This document shows, piece after piece, positions 25,048 through 38,290 of a stretch of DNA of 64,000 nt (positions are counted from its first letter, which is position 1; every line of letters begins with the position of its first letter). A program made the translations under genes and the position numbers. The stretch is taken from contig CM040447.1 in the NCBI GenBank assembly GCA_022749755.1, positions 9,604,087 through 9,668,086 of the forward strand. Direction: 5' to 3'. The DNA comes from Azadirachta indica. Its lineage: Eukaryota > Streptophyta > Magnoliopsida > Sapindales > Meliaceae. The notes beneath the pieces are model-generated. The model made no database searches. It saw nothing but the letters and a program-made list of their open reading frames with translations, and was not told the origin of the DNA.

Positions 25048-26507
25048 TGATATATTCCTTTTTATAATAGTATTATACTTGAATTATTTATCATTAAATA
25101 ATATACATAGCGTTATTTAATTTATTTTAAGTAGTTATTTTACTTTTTAAATATTTTAATTTTATTTTACAGGTGTTAATTTATTTTAACAAGAAAGGCA
25201 TGAAAATAGAGCATAAAAACATGTTCGCTAGCCGTATGTGGAAAACACAAAGTTTTATTCTTGGAAACTAAAATGCAAGCAAATGAGGATTAAAATGTAG
25301 AAATATCAAAATAGAGATCTAAATTAAAAATAATTAAATATAAGGGAGTTCAATTCAAATATACCGTACAATTTGCATTTGTGGGCAGAGTCAATGGCGC
25401 GGGCACGCCAAGCCTTCTGCCCCTTCAATGACCCTTTATAAAAAATAGTGCCCCTGCGCTATTGAGGTTCAAGTTTGACAATTTTTGTATGATTTTTGAC
25501 TTTTAAATCATTAATGAATGGTCAAATTTAATGAAGTTTTTATGTTTTTCCAAGAATTAACCTCTAGGAACCACCTTTAGAAAGTAAAGTTTTAGAGAGA
25601 AAAAAAAGGGAGAGAGAAATTTGGAGAGAGAGAGCTATATTTGGAAGAAGAGAATGATGAAAGCTTGATGTCTTAAAGGAAAAGGTTCTCTAAATCATAG
25701 TTTTATCTCTTCCCTCATCTTACTTTGTATTGAATTGAACAAATTAATGTTTATTGACTATATTATCAATTGTTGAATTCATGTTTATAAGATTTGAACA
25801 TTTTATCATATTTGAGTGGACTTATTTTTTAGAGTAATCATTTAATCTATTGGAAGCATCCATTTTCTAATATTGTGTTGTTTTTAATTTGATATCGTGT
25901 ATTGAGTATTTATCATAATGATTAATGCTTTTAAATATTTGGCTAATATTTGATTAATATGTAGATTAATATGAGCTGAGAAGTAAATATTATATTTACA
26001 CCGTGTAATAAATACTATAAATTATAAGTTAGATAGAGATGTACTGATATGATTTACTTAATTTAATTTAAAATTATTATTAATTATAATGCATTTCCAT
26101 TTAATTAATTTCACATAAAGATATAATAAATTATTAGGTGTAAAATAGTTTCGATTGATTTTGAGAGAGACTGTCGAATAAATTAGGATAATTAATTAGT
26201 AATACAAATATTAAATCAGAATAGCATCAATTAAAGAATTTGATGTGACTAATTAAGATGAAATCATTCGCCCTAAATTATTCCATTAATTTGCATCTTT
26301 TAATTACTTTATTAAATCGTTAATTTTTTTTATTTTACTTTCTCACTCAAATTATTCGATTTCTTCAAATATATTTAAAATTAATTATATTCGGTACTTA
26401 ATTGAGTAGCATTTCTCATGGGATCGATATTCTCTTATCATTATATTACTTATTACGATCCCGTGCATTTGCAGATATTGCGCACACACTGCACGAATGA
26501 CACAACA
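25048..26507 (+). repeat. 5' LTR of the Athila-like element
   Basis: About 1460 bp. Shares landmarks with the 3' LTR, including attttattttacaggtgtta, aaactagagatctaaatt-type and gaattattaggtg-type strings, and the terminal acgaatgacacaaca. Many substitutions separate the two LTRs, so the insertion is old. Confidence 0.88.
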
Positions 26508-26513
26508 TATTTT

Positions 26514-26531
26514 TGGAGCCGTTGCTGGGGA
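26514..26531 (+). other. Primer-binding site
   Basis: tggagccgttgctgggga lies six bases after the 5' LTR. It differs at two positions from the tRNA-Asp complement typical of Athila elements. Confidence 0.75.
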
Positions 26532-26618
26532 ATGTTAAATTCTTTTAATATCCATTTGGATTAAATTTGAGTTTACTTTGAAGTTTTATTTTCATTTTTA
26601 TTTTAGGTGTTTCCTTTA

Positions 26619-28205
26619 ATGGATCAGAAAAGCAAAAAGAGACAAATATCGAGACAACAGTAAATTAGCATCACGGAACAAAATTTTGGGGAAAATGTTA
26701 GAGTCGAAGATTAGCGAGCTTTAAGAGAATATGCTATTCCAACAGTTAATGGAGCTTTGACCAGCATTAGAAGACCCGTCATTCAAGCGAACAACTTTGA
26801 GATCAACCCAGCTATTATTCAAATGATTCAGACCTCTGTGTAGTTTGGTGGTTTGGCACATGAAGATCCGAACGCTTACATTACAAATTTCTTGGAGATT
26901 GACAACATCTTCAGATATAACAGTGTGTCGGACGATGCTATCATGTTAAAGCTTTTTCCATTCTCACTGAGGGATAAGCAAAGAGTTAGTTGAGTTTACT
27001 TCCTTTTGGAACTATCACCACTTAGGATGATTTGGCTCAAAAACTTTTGGCAAAGTTTTTCCCTTCAGCAAAGATAGCAAAGTTAAAGAATAACATCATT
27101 ACCTTTTCCTAACATAAAATAGAGTCATTATATAAGGCATAGGAAAGGTATAAGGATATGATGAGAAGATGCCTATATCATGGCTTACCTAAATGGCTTC
27201 AAGTTCAAACATTCTACAATGGTTTGGGGAGTTCAATTAGAACACTTAGTAGATGCAGTAGCAAGAGGTGTATAATGGGAAAAACTATTGACGAGGCTTA
27301 TGATTTGTTGGAGGAGATGGCCATCAATGCATACTAATAGCCAATTGAGCGTTTGACATCGAAGAAAACCTTTGGAATTTATGAGGTTAATAACCTTACT
27401 GCACTTATTACTTAATTAAATACATTGACTAAACAACTTAAGGCTATAATAGCCAATGCCATTAATATTCCATGTACGATTTGTGAGCTGCGTAATGGTC
27501 ATCATCCTAGCACCGAATGCCAAGTAGGTAATCCTTTTACTCCTTCATTTTCAGAACAAGTTCAATATGTTGGAATGATAATCAGCAGCAAAATAATCCA
27601 TTTTCTAACACTTATAACTAAGGATGACAGAATCATCTTAACTTGTCCGGGAGAAACAATCAAAATGTCATACAACCACCTTTCGGATTTCAAAGTTAAA
27701 AGAAGAAGGTGAACTTAGAAGATGCTCTTGCTCAACTTACTGTGAACACTTCCAAGTTCATAAAGAAGACCAAAACTAAATTGCAAAATCAAGCGATATC
27801 TATTTGAAATCTTGAGGTACAAATGAATCAATTGGCAAAATTGCTGATGAAGAGGCATTAAAGCTCTTTGCCAAGCAACACAGAGACAACTCCAAAGAAG
27901 CGAGTGATGGCAATTACACTTCAGAGTGGAAAACAATTGATTGAACTTAAAAATAACTTCAAAGAGACATTACAAAGGAAAGAAGTTAGCACATCATCCA
28001 CAAAGGATAAGTACTATGATGAGCAAGTTGAAAACACCGCCAAAACATCTAAAGTGGCAAGTCTTTCAATGTCACAACCAGAAGCATCAAGCCTTCCCAA
28101 GAAATATGTGTCACTTCCACCATAGGTGCCACCAATACCATTTTCCTAAAGGTTAGTAAAGTCAAAGAAAGATCTTCAAATCGATGCAATCTTAAAGCAA
28201 TTCGG
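26619..28205 (+). pseudogene. Gypsy gag, disrupted
   Basis: The first ATG in frame is at 26619 (MDQKSKKRQ). The frame soon reaches a gag capsid-like region (NNFEINPAIIQMIQ, then HEDPNAYITNFLEI, about 26790-26905). A zinc-finger-like stretch (CTICELRNGHHPSTEC, about 27475-27525) and the linker 'MAITLQSGKQL' follow. Several in-frame stops (for example 26662 and 26842) and frameshifts break it. Capsid and nucleocapsid function is lost. Confidence 0.8.
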
Positions 28206-28856
28206 AAAGGTGTCAATCAACATCCCTCTCTTAGATGCCATTTAACAAATTCTGTCTTACGCTAAATTTCTCAAAAACTTAATGACCAACAAAAGATGAT
28301 TCAAAGAGTATGAGAAAGTGATGTTAAATGAAGAGTGCAGTGTAATTTTGCAAAAGAAATTGCCACTAAAGTTAAAAGATTCAAGGAGTTTCACTATACC
28401 TTATACTATTGGAGATTGTTGTTTTGAGAAAGTTTTATGTGATTTAGGTGTAAGTATTAACTTAATGCCTTTTTCTATTTTCAAGAAATTAGGACTCGGT
28501 GAAATTAAGGCAACAACCGTCTCTCTTCAGTTGGCAAACTGATCGATTAAGCATCCGAAGGGGGTAGTTGAAGATGTATTGTTCAAAGTTGGGAAGTTCA
28601 TGTTTCTAGCAGATTTTATGGTGTTGGATATGGAAGAAGACCATAAGATTCCTCTCATTCTTGGTAGGCCTTTCTTATCCACTACTAGAGCTTTGATTGA
28701 TGTTAAACGTGGTAAGTTGACACTAACGGTGAATGATGAAGAGGTTAGGTTTAGTATTTTTCATTATATAAAATCTTCAAATGAATCAAGTACTTGCTTT
28801 AGAGTGGATGCCATTGACAGTTGTGTAGTAGATGTTCATGAACATGAGATGAAAGA
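28206..28856 (+). pseudogene. Gypsy retroviral-type aspartic protease, disrupted
   Basis: The protease region reads LCDLGVSINLMPFSIFKKLG, where DLG occupies the D-T/S-G active-site position. After a stop at 28540 it continues with DHKIPLILGRPFLSTTRALI and ends near VRFSIF. The stop is TGA where an Arg CGA is expected (a C-to-T change). The segment past about 28790 runs straight into integrase-tail sequence. Confidence 0.8.
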
Positions 28857-29130
28857 GTTTAAGAATGAAGTGTACAAGAATGTCAAAATTTGCAAGGAGA
28901 CAAAGGAGTGGCATGATAGAATGGTTCTTGGGAGACATTTTGCACTAGGTCATCATGTTCTATTTTTCAATTAGAGATCAAAGTTGTTTTCAAGTAAACG
29001 TATGTCAAGATGGTTGAGTCCATTCTTGATTGAGAAAGAATTTCCCTTTGGCGTAGTTAAACTGAAAGATATTTGATATATTTTTCGAGTCAACGGCCAA
29101 CGATTGAAGTACTACTACAAAGAAGAGAAA
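28857..29130 (+). pseudogene. Integrase C-terminal remnant
   Basis: Residues KEWHDRMVLGRHFALGHHVL, then SRWLSPFLIEKEFPFGVVKL, then FRVNGQRLKYYY match the end of gypsy integrases (chromatin-facing tail). This follows the protease directly, so roughly 1.5-2 kb of pol has been deleted. One stop interrupts it at about 28972. Confidence 0.8.
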
Positions 29131-30903
29131 AAGAATAAGGTGAAAATTTCTCACAAAAACCTTATTTGATTCAGGAAGAACTTGATCAGGCTAAAGACAT
29201 TAAACTTAGCATTGCTTGGGAGGCAACCCAAGCTTTTCGAAAAGGAGAAGATGATCTTTGCAATGCGTGAAGGAGTTATTCAAATCAGGTGCTATCCATT
29301 TCTTTTCCTTTTTTTAATATTTTGTTTTGTTTCTAACTTAATTTATTCTTTGTATAATCTTTAATTTCGAACATTAAGGACAATGTTAGGTTTGAGTTTG
29401 GGGGTGGAGTTTCTTGAAGTAGATTTTTGTGATAATTTCTTTTAGTTTTTGTGGTATTTTTTTTTTTCATTTTTGTAGTACTTTTTATGTTTATTTTATT
29501 GTATTTAGTCACTTCCTTGCTTTGTGAAAGTTGTGGAAATGAATTAGACATGCTAATTTAAAGTGATGAAATATTAAACAAATATCATAATTTTATGCTT
29601 ATTTTAACTAGTTTTCATTTGTTCATGCTCATATTGTATATGTACTTCATGTCAAAATTGATCGTAATTTTGATTTGATGAATTCACATAGTTAGAATAT
29701 AATATACAAGATAATATAGACTCATATTCTTGTTATCTTTTCATTCTAGTGATCGTATTATATTTTATTTTGACTATTAAACTTGATTTTTCATATCTTG
29801 GATGTAAGATTGATTGTATAATACATGAGAAATAATTATAGGTCTTATTTAAACCGTTTGAACCTTTCTAACCAACTTTATACATGATTCCCCAGTTAAC
29901 CACTTTGAGCCTCAAGTTAATTTTGTTTTCTTTCATAAAATCGACAATACCCAAACCGGATAGCTGAAAATATTGTTTATATCCTTGTCGGAACTTTTGA
30001 GCTATCTTGAAAGTTTGGGAGTTATTGCTATTTGTATGCTTGTGATAAAAAAAGCTATATTAATTAATGTACATAAAGAAAAAAAAAGTGGAAGAAAAGA
30101 AGAAAAGAAAAGAAAAACATAGCCTTAATTTTACTGAGTAACCAGGGCTATTGCCTAGTTAAGTAATGCGCACTTATGACAAAAAGGTAAAATAAAGTGA
30201 AACAACAAAGAGTTGTGTTTTAAGAGAAAAAAAGGGTAAACATGAATGAGTAATGGTGAGATTTGTTGTTAAGCGAAATTTGAAGGTGGATGGTAAAAGC
30301 ATGTGTTTGAAGTTTTTGAGACTTTGATTTATTTTTAATCCATTCTTTCTTTTAATTATTTCACCCACTAAATTTATTATAATCTTGAAAAAAAGTCCTA
30401 TGTTGATCCTATGTGTTATTTAATTAGTCTGCATCCATTTCCATGACAATCAAGTTAATAGTATTCCTTTCATGAGATCACCATTATCACATCAGAAATA
30501 GCATATTCTTTTAATTGTATGTAAGTTTTGTTTTTTTATTAAAAATCTAAGCGTAATGCTTTTCTCACATGCTTTTGAGTGTTAAACCAAATTTCGATTG
30601 TGCTTGTTTGAGAGTAACCATCTTGGTGAGATTTGGAGTTCTAGATTACTATGCATATTATATTTTGATAATGTGAAAGATGATATGATAAAGGATGATC
30701 AATGTATGATTATCACACACTATACATGAGCATATCAAATGAAATTTTGTTAATACTTGAATATTTAAATGATTAAGTTTTTATTTTGTTGCATTCTCAT
30801 TGGTAATGAATTCATTAAGTAAGGAAGTCAATTCGTGTTGTTGAGTTTTTCTTTTAATTTTTCTTTTGCTCAAGGATAAGCAAACATTAAGTTTGGATAT
30901 ATT
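29131..30903 (+). other. 3' noncoding region of the Athila-like element
   Basis: No env-like frame survives. The purine-rich string tttgagtttgggggtgg (about 29391) and the stretch caaacattaagtttggatat just before the 3' LTR resemble polypurine tracts. The latter is in the right place to prime plus-strand synthesis. Confidence 0.6.
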
Positions 30904-32388
30904 TGATATTTTTATTTTTGCTACATGATTATACTTGAATTATCTATTATTAAATAGCATATTTAACGTTATTTAGTCTGTTTTAAATAGTTATTTTACT
31001 TTTTAAGCATTTTAATTTTATTTTACAGGTGTTAACTTATTTTAACATGAAAGGCATAAAAACGGAGCATAAAAATATGTTCGTTAGCCATCCATGAAAA
31101 TCCAAAGTTTTACTCTTAGGGACTAAAATGCAAGCAAATAAGGACTAAAATGAAGAAATATCAAACTAGAGATCTAAATTCAAAATATTAAAAGTAAGGG
31201 GGTCAATTAAAATATGCTGCATAATTTGCCTTTGTTTGTAGAATCAGTGGGCAGCGGCACCAAACCATGGCGTGCCCACGCCATACCTTCTACCTCCTTA
31301 GTGCCTCCACACTAAAAATAGTGCCCCGCGTCACCTAAGTTCATGTTTGACGATTTTTACATAATTTTTTACACTTGAATTACCAATAGATACGCATATT
31401 TAGTAGGTCTTAAGTTTTCATATTTTCCAAGGATTAACCTTCCAGAGCCACCTTTAGAAAATAGAGTTTTAGAGAGAGAAGAGAGAGATAGAGAGAAATC
31501 TAGAGAGAGAGAGCTACATTTGGAAGAAGAGAATGATGAAAGCTTGATCTCTTGAAGGAAAAAACTCTCTAAATCATAGTTTTATCTCTTCTCTCATCTT
31601 ACCTTATCTTGAATTGAACAAATTAATATTTATTGACTGTGTTATCATTTGTTGAATTCATATTTATGAGATTTAAACTTTTTATCATATATAAGTAGAC
31701 TTATTTTTTAGGGTAATGATTTAATTTATTTGAAACATCCATTTTCTGATATTATTTTATTTTATATTTAATATCTTGTATTGAGTATTTATCATGATAA
31801 TTAATGCTTTTAAATATTTGGTCAGTATTTGAATGAAATGTTGGTTGATATGAGTTGAGAAGTGAATATCATATGTAGATCATGTGATAAATACCGTAAA
31901 TTACATGTTAGACAGAGATATACTAATATGATTTTCGTAGTTTAATTAGAAATTATTACTAATCGTAATGTACTTCCATTTAATTAATTTCACATAAAAA
32001 TATAGTGAATTATTAGGTGCGAAATAGTTTTCGACTGATCTCGAGAGAGACTGTCGAATAAATTAGGATAATTAACTAGTAATGCAGATATTAAATCAGA
32101 ATAGCATCGATTGAAGAATTGGATGCGACTAATTAAGATGAAATCATTCGCTCTAAATTGTTTCATTAATTTGCATCTTTTAATTAGTTTATTAAGTAGT
32201 TAATTTTTGTTTAATTTATTTTCTCACTCAAATTACTCGATTTCTTCAAATAAATTTAAAATTAATGATCTTCGGTACTTAATTGAGTAGTATTTATTGT
32301 AGGATCGGCATCTTCTTATCACTAAATTACTTGTTACGATCCCGTACACTTGCAGATATCGCACACACACTACACGAATGACACAACA
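30904..32388 (+). repeat. 3' LTR of the Athila-like element
   Basis: About 1485 bp, direct repeat of 25048-26507. Confidence 0.88.
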
Positions 32389-32483
32389 TATTCCATTTGA
32401 TTTGGTTTTTTAGACCTAATTTGACATTTCAGTTTAGTTCAATTTTCTAATAAACCAAATCTAAATCGAAATTGCCTAAGCTT
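32389..32483. repeat. Foldback element, right part
   Basis: Continues the degenerate 'tttgatttggtttttta...aaaccaaatc' sequence and ends cctaagctta, the inverse of the 24701 end. Confidence 0.5.
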
Positions 32484-33140
32484 AGATAAAAATTTAGTGT
32501 AATTTTTCTTTTACAAAATCTTATATAGCGTAAAGTAGTCATTTTGTAGTCAAAGGTATTAAAGCAATTTCACATTACAATATAAAAAACATTAAAAAAA
32601 GGTAAATAATATTTTAATTGTTCAGATTTGGCTTATTGACATAATAAGTTCTATTGGTTTCAAAAATACCTTAATAATTAGTTACAAATATTGTCATGAA
32701 AAAAAAAAGATAATATGGTACATTTACGTCACTCATAGTTAATGATTGTCATAATAGCTAAGGGAGATAACATTAATTTTATAAATTTTCATCTAAATAA
32801 GTGCTATCAACTAACAAAGTCTTGTGTTTATAGGTATTTTTGATATCTGTAAGACTAATGAGTTTAATGAATAAAATCTTAAGGAAAAAATATATTTTTC
32901 CCTAAATAATAACAATTGGAAAGGTAATTAATACAAAATCTAACACAAGCAAGGATGCTTAGTAACTAGTTTTAAAGACTTTCAGTGAAGACAATATCGA
33001 AAATTATTCCACAATTTCTAAAAAGTTAGGAGGTCTTAGAGTATTAGGATAAAAATCAAGAATATTTTAGTCAATTATCTATGTATTGCAATAATAGTTA
33101 GCAGCTTCAATGTAATTAATTAAGTTATGTAGTGCCTTTA

Positions 33141-33141
<1 letters not shown>

Positions 33142-33195
<54 letters not shown>
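33142..33195 (+). repeat. (ATT)n microsatellite
   Basis: About 18 ATT units. Confidence 0.95.
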
Positions 33196-33196
<1 letters not shown>

Positions 33197-35260
33197 ATTT
33201 ATTGAGTAGATGATATATAGACTTTCAAATTTGGTGAAAATAACATTTATGTCGTTACTTTGAAAATTTGATATTTTCACATCATTTTGTCAATTTCTAT
33301 GTTAAAAATCTTTGAAGTTGAATTCCTTTTATTTTTAAATTAAAATTTTATAAAAAATTTTAAATATGCATCATTAAGTCTTTCTAGATAATTTTTTTGT
33401 TGATAAAATTTACTAAAGTAAAATAATTATTTTTGTCATTTAGTACCAAAATTATTTATTCAATTGAAGACGAAAAGACTAATGTACCCCTAAAATGTTT
33501 AAAGTTAATAGGTCTATTCAAGGATATGGGGACGTAATAAATATTTTTGTGAATATTGGGAGTAGTTTGACGATCGTCAAAATATGAAGACATTAATTTA
33601 AAATTTAATCCATAATATTGTTTAGGCTAAACAAAAATTATATATAATTTTATTTTTAATTCTTTTGTGATATTTAAACTACGTAATAACATTTTGCAAC
33701 TGTTTAAGTCATAAATACTTATATATAAATACAAGTTATTCACATATAAAAAGACATAAATATCTAAATACTAGATTTCAAGTGTTTTAGTTAGTTTAAC
33801 ACTGGTAAACAATTAGGGCCAGTTTGAAATTAATTTGGCTTATAAACAATCTATTATGTTACACTTAAGAAATAATCATTTGTACACGAAAAAGTGGTTA
33901 ATTGTTTGGTAAACTGTGCTATTGAAAGTATTGCATGATAATTTCAAAATTAGCGTATATTACGCATGTGGCAAAAATTTTAGTATAAAGTGTTGTTGCA
34001 ATGTAAAATGATACAAAATTTCTGTCAAATTATTGAATTCTTTGAAATTCAGATTTCTTTTCTCTTATAATTATAATTTTGCTGTCAGACTATATACCAG
34101 ATTTTTTGGGATTTAGATTTCTTTACTTATTAACAAAACATGCATTAACTTATATGCAAAAGATTAAATGTTTTTTTATCTCATAAATACTTTTTTTGGT
34201 TAGATTATAAACCAAAATTTTTGGGTTTTATATTTCTTTTATTATTAAAATATTATCAATTTAATGTAAAAAATTACATCTTTTTTTTTCCCTCATAACT
34301 ACTATTTTTATGTTAGATTATGCGCCGGATTTTTAGGGACTTAAATTTATTCTTTTATCATAAATTTATTCAAAATCACCATATTTTTTCTTATCAATAA
34401 TGTTAAAATCTTCGTCCATATCATGCCAATGAACTCATTTTCCAAGTTGCAAAACTTCGTAAACAAATATTCCCCTCAAAAATAATATTTCAAATAAAAA
34501 ACATGGGTAGGAGGAATAACTGAAGTGGAATCAAAAGAAGATGGTGATGAAGAAGATAAAATCGTGAAAAAGTTTGACATTATCATATCAATGATTTGCC
34601 ATAAACAATTGGAAGGTGAGGTCTTTAAATTTCAAACATAATATTGCAACTTCTATTGTGATTAATAACTATTTCTATAAAGATTTTGTTTCATATTTTT
34701 TAAATTATTCTTCCTTCTACAGGCTTGTCATCACAAGTTCACATTCATTACACAAGCTTGTATAGCTAAATCTTGTTGCACTCCCTGGTGTACAAAATAA
34801 GAAATAGCTGTACTAAAGATTACAATGGTTCATATCTGACCATCTCATATCACTTATTATTATGTAAAGTCATTCCAAATTTCAAGCCATCAATTATACC
34901 ATATTTTTGCACATTTATGGAGCTTTAAGATCGTGAAATCTAGTGTTAAAATTGGTGAAACTTTAAAGAGGATTCAAGCCACTAGGAAACAGGAAGAAAC
35001 GACAGTAAACACCTTAGCTAAAGCAACAAGCCATATTAACAGGTTTTGTTACTCAGTCCAGTTGGATGTAATAAATATATATTTTAAATAAGCATTGTAA
35101 CACATTTTGAGATATATATATATAAATTTATTTTGATTAATGTTTATGTAAATAAGAGATAAAACTATTATTTTGATCATTCAGGAAACTTTTTCTTCTT
35201 TCTCAAGTAGTATGTAAGAGAGTGCTATCTATGTTTTATCACATAAGAAAAATATAGAGC

Positions 35261-35281
35261 AAAAAAAAAAAAAAAAAAAAA
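35261..35281 (+). repeat. Poly-A run
   Basis: 21 consecutive A. It could be a retroposon tail, but I see no matching body or TSD. Confidence 0.9.
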
Positions 35282-35930
35282 CACAGAGTGTTTTATTGTG
35301 TGTGAGAGGAATAAAAGTAATATATGAAATGTCCATGTAATTTTCCTCCATCCAACCAAAACTTGTTGAATTACTTGTTCAAGATTCTTTCAATTAAAAT
35401 AATTTCATGTATCTTTATAATTAACAATGTTATTAAAGCTTATATGGTTGATTCCCTGTTTTTAGTTTAGACGTAATATATTGAGTTGAATTTTGCGATG
35501 TTTATGTCTTATTAATGTGATTAAAAACCAACTACATCTTAAATAATTGATATTATTAATTTTTCTATGTGTAAAAGGATAAAATTAATTAGTTCCCATG
35601 TTTGATTCAATTTATATCATTCGTAAATTGTGTTTTTTAGAAATATAATAATGAATTTTGTCCATAAAAAATTTTTGTATATGTGTATTTTATTTGGTAT
35701 GCAATTCTAAATATTGGTTATTTGGATGTGTTTGTGTTTAATGAAAGTCTATTATTCTTTGGAAGAAAATATATATTGACCATGTTTGTTTGTTTTTTTT
35801 TGGTTTCTAGAAATATTACTTAAAATAGATGTTTTCTGTTTGTCTTTTATAAGGACTAAAAATAATATTATTTGGATCATACTTATGTTTTTATACCTAT
35901 AACTTTATGTAGGTTAGTCACAATTGCTTA

Positions 35931-36700
35931 ACTTAGGGGTGGTTGGGTAATATTAATTAGTACTTAAAAAATGTTTATTGACATGTTTGACAATTTTAAT
36001 AAAAAGTATTTATTTGCATGAAATTAGCATTTAGAATGATTTTTGAATTAGTACTTAATGAGGTAGCATTCAAAATAAAAATACTAATTATAAAATTTAT
36101 AATTATTTTTATAACACATTTATTTACTTAGTTTTTTAATAATTATGACAACAAACAGTAATTGTTTTTAGAGATATTTATATAATAAAATATTATTATT
36201 AAAAATAATTATTAGAATTTTTAGTATATTTATTATTATTAAATGTATTAAATATAAAAATATGATTAATGAATGGATATTTATATGTCATTATTAAATT
36301 TTATATAATACTTAATTTAAAGAAATTGAATGTCAATTTATTTTTATAATTTTTATTTTTATTTTTTAAAATATTTGTTTTTATTAAAAATACTAATGTA
36401 TAGATATTAATTATATATATTATTTATTCTAAAAAATATTATTAAATTTATATATTATTAAATTTAAAAATGTTATAATTTCTATTTTAATAATTTATTA
36501 ACATTAAAAATTACTTTTTTAGTTACAAATTCCAACACTTAATTTAATATTAAAAATATAATATAAGTACCTTTAATAACTGTTAGTTAAATAATAACTG
36601 TTTTTTTAAAACTATTAAAAAAATTTTACAAAATATAAATTTAAGAATATTAGTATTTTATCTTTAACACTCCTAAATGGATCCTTATAAATGGACCTTA
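35931..36700. mobile_element. Possible TIR element, low confidence
   Basis: The left end ttaggggtggttgggtaata resembles a hAT/Harbinger terminus. The complement of about 36660-36690 begins taggagtgttaaag. The match is partial and no TSD is evident. Confidence 0.3.
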
Positions 36701-36784
36701 GTGACACCTAAAATATATAGATTTTGCAAGCTTTCCAATGATATAATATATGCATGCTTTTGGGTTTAAATGGAGAGAAATATG

Positions 36785-37713
36785 GGAATTAGCTTTTTGA
36801 TAGTAATACTGTCAGCTTTTCTAATGTTTCATTCTGGGTTCAGCTTCATAACGTTCCCATATCATGCATGAATAAGGAGATCGGGATCTTTTTAGGAGCC
36901 CGGATAGGGAGAGTTAAAGATATTGATATGGGCATCAACGGAGATTGTTTAGGAAGGTTCCTTCAGTTGAGAATAAATATTGATATTACTAAGCCACTCA
37001 AGCGATGTTTAATAGTCCAATTACGTAATAATCTGGAGGTTGTTACCCTGTTAGTTCAGTATGAAAGGCTGCCAAAATTCTGTTATAAATGTGGTAAAAT
37101 AGGCCATATTTATCGTGAATGCTCAAAATTTGGACCAGGTAGATTGCAAGATTATACAGGGCAACAATTAAATTATGGTCCTTGGTTACGTGCTTCGATT
37201 CTGACAGCAAAGGGACGACAATGGAAACCAGTGGACAAATTGGGAGTTCAGAGAGTTACATCCAGCTTGCCGGGTCAAACTTATGGAGTGAAGGTTGGTG
37301 ATGCTATCAATGAAGACGAGAGCATTCTAGTCGGTGCATCCTCTTTGAAGGCAAATGAAAGGGAGGGACAAGTTGAAAGCTCATGTAATGATGAGGAGCA
37401 CACTGCACAATTACAGAATGATCAAAGCAATGTCGGAGCAATTAACGAGGGTGACCATTCAGGACAACAAATTCTACCGTCAAGAATGAAGAGAGACAAA
37501 AGTCATGGTGGGCCTCAACTGTCCATTGCCGTCCAAAATGTAAGTAGTGGGTCTGGGGATTCACAAAATGAAAACAGAATAGTGGGGTTGGAGGAGCCGA
37601 GGCCACAAATTAAGGCAATGGAGTCACGGATCAATTCTGGGCCTAGACGAAAATTAAAAGTACAGGCTCGAGCCGGCAAAGATAAGCAAATCACCCTTCT
37701 AATGTCATGGTAA
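36785..37713 (+). pseudogene. LINE ORF1 C-terminal part (DUF4283 / CCHC knuckle)
   Basis: An open frame runs through to the stop at 37711-37713. Before the internal Met at 36868 the frame already reads VSFWVQLHNVPISCM, a DUF4283-type motif of plant LINE ORF1 proteins. A CCHC knuckle follows at about residues 73-86 of the Met-initiated frame (CYKCGKIGHIYREC), preceded by the usual YERLPKF. The remaining 190 residues are a low-complexity polar tail. The protein would bind the LINE RNA. The N-terminus is missing, probably through 5' truncation at insertion. Confidence 0.85.
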
Positions 37714-37912
37714 ATGTGAAGTGCGGTAGACAGGATCTACCAGTAGATCTTCCAACGTTGAAAAAGCCTAAAGAAACTGGAGAATTTTCATCATCACGAT
37801 AGCATGAGTTTATGGGGAGGTGTTATGCATCACCTTTCAACCTAGATATTACAGCAAGGTCGGCTAATGTACAACTGTCGGGGGAGGCTGCTTCCTAACC
37901 CCACCGGCAACA

Positions 37913-38070
37913 ATGAAGCTCATTTTGTTGGAATGTTCAAGGATTGGGGAACCCTTGGACATTCCGTAATCTAAGATATGTTCTCCAAACATACAAACCA
38001 AGTATTTTATTTTTATGTGAAACAAAGATGCTGGGTAAACAAATGATGGGGCTTAAATCCCAACAAAAGG
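37913..38070 (+). pseudogene. LINE ORF2 start: endonuclease N-terminus
   Basis: ATG at 37913 begins in family style, but a one-base insertion in the T-run at about 37923-37926 shifts the frame. The next frame reads WNVQGLGNPWTFRNLR and FLCETKMLG, the first two motifs of LINE apurinic-type endonucleases (Asn and Glu active-site positions). The sequence is cut by the large MULE at about 38070. Confidence 0.85.
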
Positions 38071-38290
38071 GAAATTTTTTAAAATAATCTTAAATTTTTT
38101 TAATTTTACGTAAATAATCTTTTGTAAAAAAATTTTACCAAACTAACTCAAAATATATTTTTTGAATTAAATTACTCTCAATAACCCATTTTAATTTTAT
38201 TTTCACAAAAGTTAATTTTTTTTACTTTACTCTTTTTTCATCAAACCAAACTCTCACCTCTCAAAACCTTTACCCTTTCTTCAACAACGG
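38071..38290 (+). repeat. Left TIR of the large MULE
   Basis: About 220 bp with inverted similarity to the right end, ending near 'caacaacggc', matched by 'taacaacggt' on the other side. Confidence 0.8.

Larger units (their letters stand above)
25048..32388 (+). mobile_element. Athila-like Ty3/Gypsy LTR retrotransposon, internally deleted
   Basis: Two long direct repeats (25048-26507 and 30904-32388) begin tgatat and end cacaaca. A primer-binding site resembling the tRNA-Asp complement follows the left one, a gag-protease region comes next, and a very short integrase tail is the only further pol remnant. Long LTRs and a tRNA-Asp primer site suit the Athila lineage. Reverse transcriptase, RNase H and most of integrase are missing, so it is non-autonomous. 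I found no clean 5-bp TSD: the flanks are gatta and tattc. Confidence 0.88.
32484..35930. other. AT-rich intergenic DNA
   Basis: No gene that I can name. It contains an (ATT)n microsatellite, a poly-A run and a weak exon-like pair around 34505-34790 (see findings). Confidence 0.5.

Noticed and set aside
25030..32400. 5-bp target duplication for the Athila-like element
   Set aside because: Flanks gatta and tattc do not match. The element may have formed by recombination or the flank has decayed.
33780..34100. A Harbinger-like left end (agggccagtttgaaatt) near 33815
   Set aside because: No inverted partner or TAA repeat could be found downstream.
35261..35281. Poly-A run as a retroposon tail
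   Set aside because: I could not find a matching body, target duplication or splice-free gene copy in front of it.
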